Positions 62,849-64,000 of a stretch of DNA of 64,000 bases are shown here, in pieces. Origin of the DNA: Polynucleobacter hallstattensis (GTDB lineage Bacteria; Pseudomonadota; Gammaproteobacteria; Burkholderiales; Burkholderiaceae); contig NZ_JACVPO010000001.1 of assembly GCF_018881835.1 (NCBI RefSeq), positions 372,001-436,000 on the forward strand. The letters run 5' to 3'. Made by a program: the position numbers and the translations under genes. How positions within the stretch are numbered: position 1 is the first letter of the stretch; the number at the start of each line of letters is the position of its first letter. The notes under the pieces are model-generated. The model did not search any database. It had not been told where the DNA came from and saw only the letters and a list, made by a program, of their open reading frames with translations.

Positions 62849-64000
62849 TTACGGGTTGGGCGGGCTAATTTCAGCTAACAAGCTCTCAGTTTGATCTATT
62901 GGCACAGTTACATCGGCGTCTTGCTGTAAAAAAGCCTGAATTTTGGGCCAAGCTTGCAAAGCAGCGTCTAATTCTGGATCGCTACCTGCAATATAAGCGC
63001 CCATTGAAACTAGATCTCTACCCCGCATGTATCGGCTGTATAGCTGCTTCATTCTTCTAGCAGAAAGTAGGTGCTCTTTAGAGACTACTTTTGGCATTAC
63101 ACGAGAAATTGATTTCTCCACATCAATAGCTGGGTAGTGTCCGCTATCGGCTAACTCTCTAGAAAGGAAGAAGTGCCCATCTAAAATACCGCGAGCTGTA
63201 TCAGCAACAGGATCATTAGTGTCATCACCCTCGAGCAACACAGTATAAAAAGCAGTGATCGAGCCATCGGGGTTGGCGCCATTGCCGACTCGCTCAACTA
63301 ACTCAGGCATGCGGGCGAATACACTAGGCGGATAGCCACGTGCAACCGGTGCCTCTCCCAAGCTAAGGCCAATTTCTCGCAAAGCCATGGCATAACGGGT
63401 GAGTGAATCCACAATCAAAACTACATGTTTGCCTTGATCTCGAAACCAGATCGCCACATCGGTTGCGTATGACGCTCCTTTTGAGCGCGCTAAAGGGGAA
63501 GCATCTGCAGGTGCAGCAACAACCACAGCACGCTTAAAGGATTCTGGTCCTAGAGTATCTTCACAAAACTCCCGCACTTCACGGCCACGCTCGCCAACTA
63601 GACCAATCACAATGACATCAGCAACACAATTGCGCGCGAGCATTCCTAATAAAACACTTTTACCGACACCGGAACCCGCAAATATTCCAACGCGTTGACC
63701 ACGGCCTACTGTTAACAAACCATTGACTGCCTGAATACCAACATCCAATGGTTCGTGGATAGGCGTTCTGTCCAAGGGATTTAACATTCTTTGAATGATG
63801 GGTGAAAATTGTTTTTCACCGTAACCCTTCCCATCGATTGGTCGGCCCAAACCATCGACTACTCTGCCAAGCAAACTCTCGCCAATCGTCAAGGGTTCAC
63901 CTACGCTACTAGAGATATAACCTGCACCAGAATTAAAGGGCGTATTTGCTGGATACACTAATGCACCTGGCGAAATATTTTCCATAGCATCAATCGGCAT
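62849..64000 (-). CDS. fliI: Flagellar export ATPase FliI, N-terminus outside window
   Basis: The visible 383 or more residues cover the ATPase core: Walker A FAGSGVGKS, VIGLVGERGREVREF, the Walker B/ATPase region VVLIVDSLTRYAMALREIGL then SLGEAPVARGYPPSVFARMP, and a C-terminal helical domain. FliI drives export substrate unfolding with FliH and FliJ. A methionine codon falls at the window edge, but FliI proteins are about 450 residues, so the gene continues beyond it. Confidence 0.95.
   Translation of the reverse strand: MPIDAMENISPGALVYPANTPFNSGAGYISSSVGEPLTIGESLLGRVVDGLGRPIDGKGYGEKQFSPIIQRMLNPLDRTPIHEPLDVGIQAVNGLLTVGRGQRVGIFAGSGVGKSVLLGMLARNCVADVIVIGLVGERGREVREFCEDTLGPESFKRAVVVAAPADASPLARSKGASYATDVAIWFRDQGKHVVLIVDSLTRYAMALREIGLSLGEAPVARGYPPSVFARMPELVERVGNGANPDGSITAFYTVLLEGDDTNDPVADTARGILDGHFFLSRELADSGHYPAIDVEKSISRVMPKVVSKEHLLSARRMKQLYSRYMRGRDLVSMGAYIAGSDPELDAALQAWPKIQAFLQQDADVTVPIDQTESLLAEISPPNP

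Overview
The window reads as the chromosome of a motile, low-GC betaproteobacterium of the Burkholderiaceae, most like Polynucleobacter. This rests on flagellar gene order and sequence style, the rubrerythrin / Fe-S protein / DUF3501 trio and the general codon style; no rRNA marker is present. I saw no tRNA, rRNA or CRISPR array.

Layout. (1) 1-5500: peroxide and redox defence: DUF3501 protein, a CCG-type Fe-S protein, rubrerythrin, a glutathione S-transferase, then ahpC and ahpF separated by two competing RNA hairpins. (2) 5500-16800: mostly small or unknown genes around a likely cell-shape module: three tandem bactofilins, an orphan ParA ATPase and linked unknown genes, with an M23 endopeptidase and an isolated protein resembling the FliG C-terminal domain close by. 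(3) 15967-36700: a glycan-modification island with TPR-glycosyltransferases (one OGT-like, three GT9-like, two of them a tandem duplication), small glycosyltransferases, FkbM-type and other methyltransferases, a dead IS3-type element, a frameshifted FkbM gene and decayed sequence. (4) 37389-64000: a nearly continuous minus-strand motility locus: fliIJKLMNOPQR, then an unknown gene, an alpha-carbonic anhydrase and another TPR-glycosyltransferase, then flgBCDEFGHIJKL, motAB, three Sel1-like or membrane proteins, and flhB. A perfect sigma-54 promoter lies ahead of flgB.

The most striking object is a 5.36-kb integrated element (about 26814-32170) inside the island. It splits a glycosyltransferase gene in two. 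Each half is fused in frame to a piece of moaC (molybdopterin biosynthesis), and swapping the halves at a shared TATGG restores both a clean glycosyltransferase and a clean MoaC segment. The element has a complete tyrosine recombinase beside one end, paired TTGGACAA repeats near both ends (likely integrase arm sites), an HGG-type small protein, a compact family-A DNA-polymerase-like protein with an N-terminal winged helix, and two surface-glycan genes as probable cargo. It looks like a small moaC-specific integrative element now sitting at a secondary site.

How the parts work together: the flagellar locus encodes the export gate, C-ring, rod, hook, rings and stator. The TPR-glycosyltransferases and methyltransferases could decorate surface glycans or flagellar proteins (inference). 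The bactofilin/ParA/M23 group probably controls local peptidoglycan remodelling (inference from known bactofilin-M23 partnerships).
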